From: Alloboseaceae bacterium BT-24-1
GTDB lineage: Bacteria; Pseudomonadota; Alphaproteobacteria; Rhizobiales; Beijerinckiaceae
DNA: 64,000 bases
Reading direction: 5' to 3'
NCBI GenBank assembly: GCA_025846845.1
Contig: JAOYTL010000017.1
Location: 71,781-135,780 of the forward strand
Part shown: piece after piece, positions 63,895 to 64,000 of the stretch
How the letters are laid out: every line of letters begins with the position of its first letter
Position numbering within the stretch: the first letter of the stretch is position 1
Translations under genes and position numbers: made by a program
Notes under the pieces: model-generated
Databases searched by the model: none
Seen by the model: only the letters and a program-made list of their open reading frames with translations
What the model was told of the DNA's origin: nothing

Positions 63895-64000
63895 TTTTTA
63901 GCGGAATCGGGATTCGCAAATCAGTCGGATCGTGATTCAAGATCTCTGCCGGGACAGGCGGCCGGCAGAGATGACGCGACCTTATTCTGAAGATCTGCGC
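63884..64000 (+). mobile_element. Left end of an IS630-type insertion sequence
   Basis: The element starts at 63884 (GAGCACGCTGATTTTTAGCG) directly after TA, the target dinucleotide duplicated by IS630/Tc1-mariner elements. Its AT-richer left end contains GATTCGCAAATCAG-type short dyads. A transposase gene begins 87 bases inside. The right end and second TA lie beyond the window. The terminal-repeat limit is inferred from where the MFS coding sequence stops making sense. Confidence 0.8.
63971..64000 (+). CDS. IS630-family transposase N-terminus (partial, cut by window edge)
   Basis: Ten codons are visible: ATG at 63971 encodes MTRPYSEDLR, the conserved beginning of many IS630-family transposases (MxxPYSxDLRERVV in general form). 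GGCAGAG lies directly before the ATG as a possible weak ribosome binding site. The DDE catalytic domain would lie beyond the window. The call depends on this short N-terminus and the TA insertion site. Confidence 0.75.
   Translation, partial: MTRPYSEDLR

Overview
The window is GC-rich, densely coded DNA from an alphaproteobacterium, most likely a member of the Hyphomicrobiales (Rhizobiales). The Bosea/Methylobacterium side of that order is my best guess from gene content and protein style; this is inference, since no rRNA is present. Supporting signs are a rhizobial-type glycerol ABC operon (glpR-D-S-T-P-Q-U-V), an HWE-family histidine kinase, the block rpmH-rnpA-yidC...engB, a DnaX that has lost the usual zinc cysteines, and several families of palindromic intergenic repeats. 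I found no tRNA, CRISPR array or prophage. One small RNA gene (4.5S SRP RNA) and one insertion sequence, an IS630-type element cut by the right edge, are present.

Layout. 1-9.6 kb is a cell-surface and export region: two glycosyltransferases and a methyltransferase, a 264-residue protein made almost entirely of RTX repeats, a dedicated type I secretion ATPase and HlyD-type adaptor, and a divergent LdtR-like MarR regulator overlapping another glycosyltransferase. 9.6-12.8 kb holds gntR-osmC-NTF2-like, divergent from amn. 12.9-17 kb holds a three-part molybdenum hydroxylase (2Fe-2S subunit, Mo subunit, dihaem cytochrome) divergent from a TetR regulator. 17.1-21.9 kb is a branched-chain-amino-acid-type ABC transporter. 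21.9-28.4 kb has a cytochrome c/beta-propeller pair, then a TetR-isochorismatase-like-DsbA-like isomerase operon divergent from an HpaB/AbfD-like plus AidB-like pair. 28.7-30.5 kb has DUF899 and MarR genes and a VOC protein. 30.5-39 kb is the glycerol operon. 39-48.5 kb carries a sensor kinase, an acyltransferase, two MFS exporters with an HxlR regulator, small envelope proteins and dapD. 48.5-56 kb is housekeeping: recR, ybaB, dnaX, ffs, rpmH, rnpA, yidC and engB. 56-62.2 kb has a VOC dioxygenase-like gene, the coaBC-dut-rrf2-cysK-GNAT operon and a 3-oxoacid CoA-transferase pair.

The right end is decaying. A LysR gene is frameshifted in a GC-dinucleotide tract, and its divergent MFS partner is cut at codon 219 by the IS630-type insertion. 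The parts of the window most likely to hold undescribed biology are the RTX-only protein with its own secretion machinery inside a glycosylation cluster (about 1-9.5 kb) and the divergent flavoenzyme cluster at 23.4-28.4 kb. Short overlaps of one or four bases (TGATG, ATGA, GTGA) join many neighbours, so translational coupling is common throughout.
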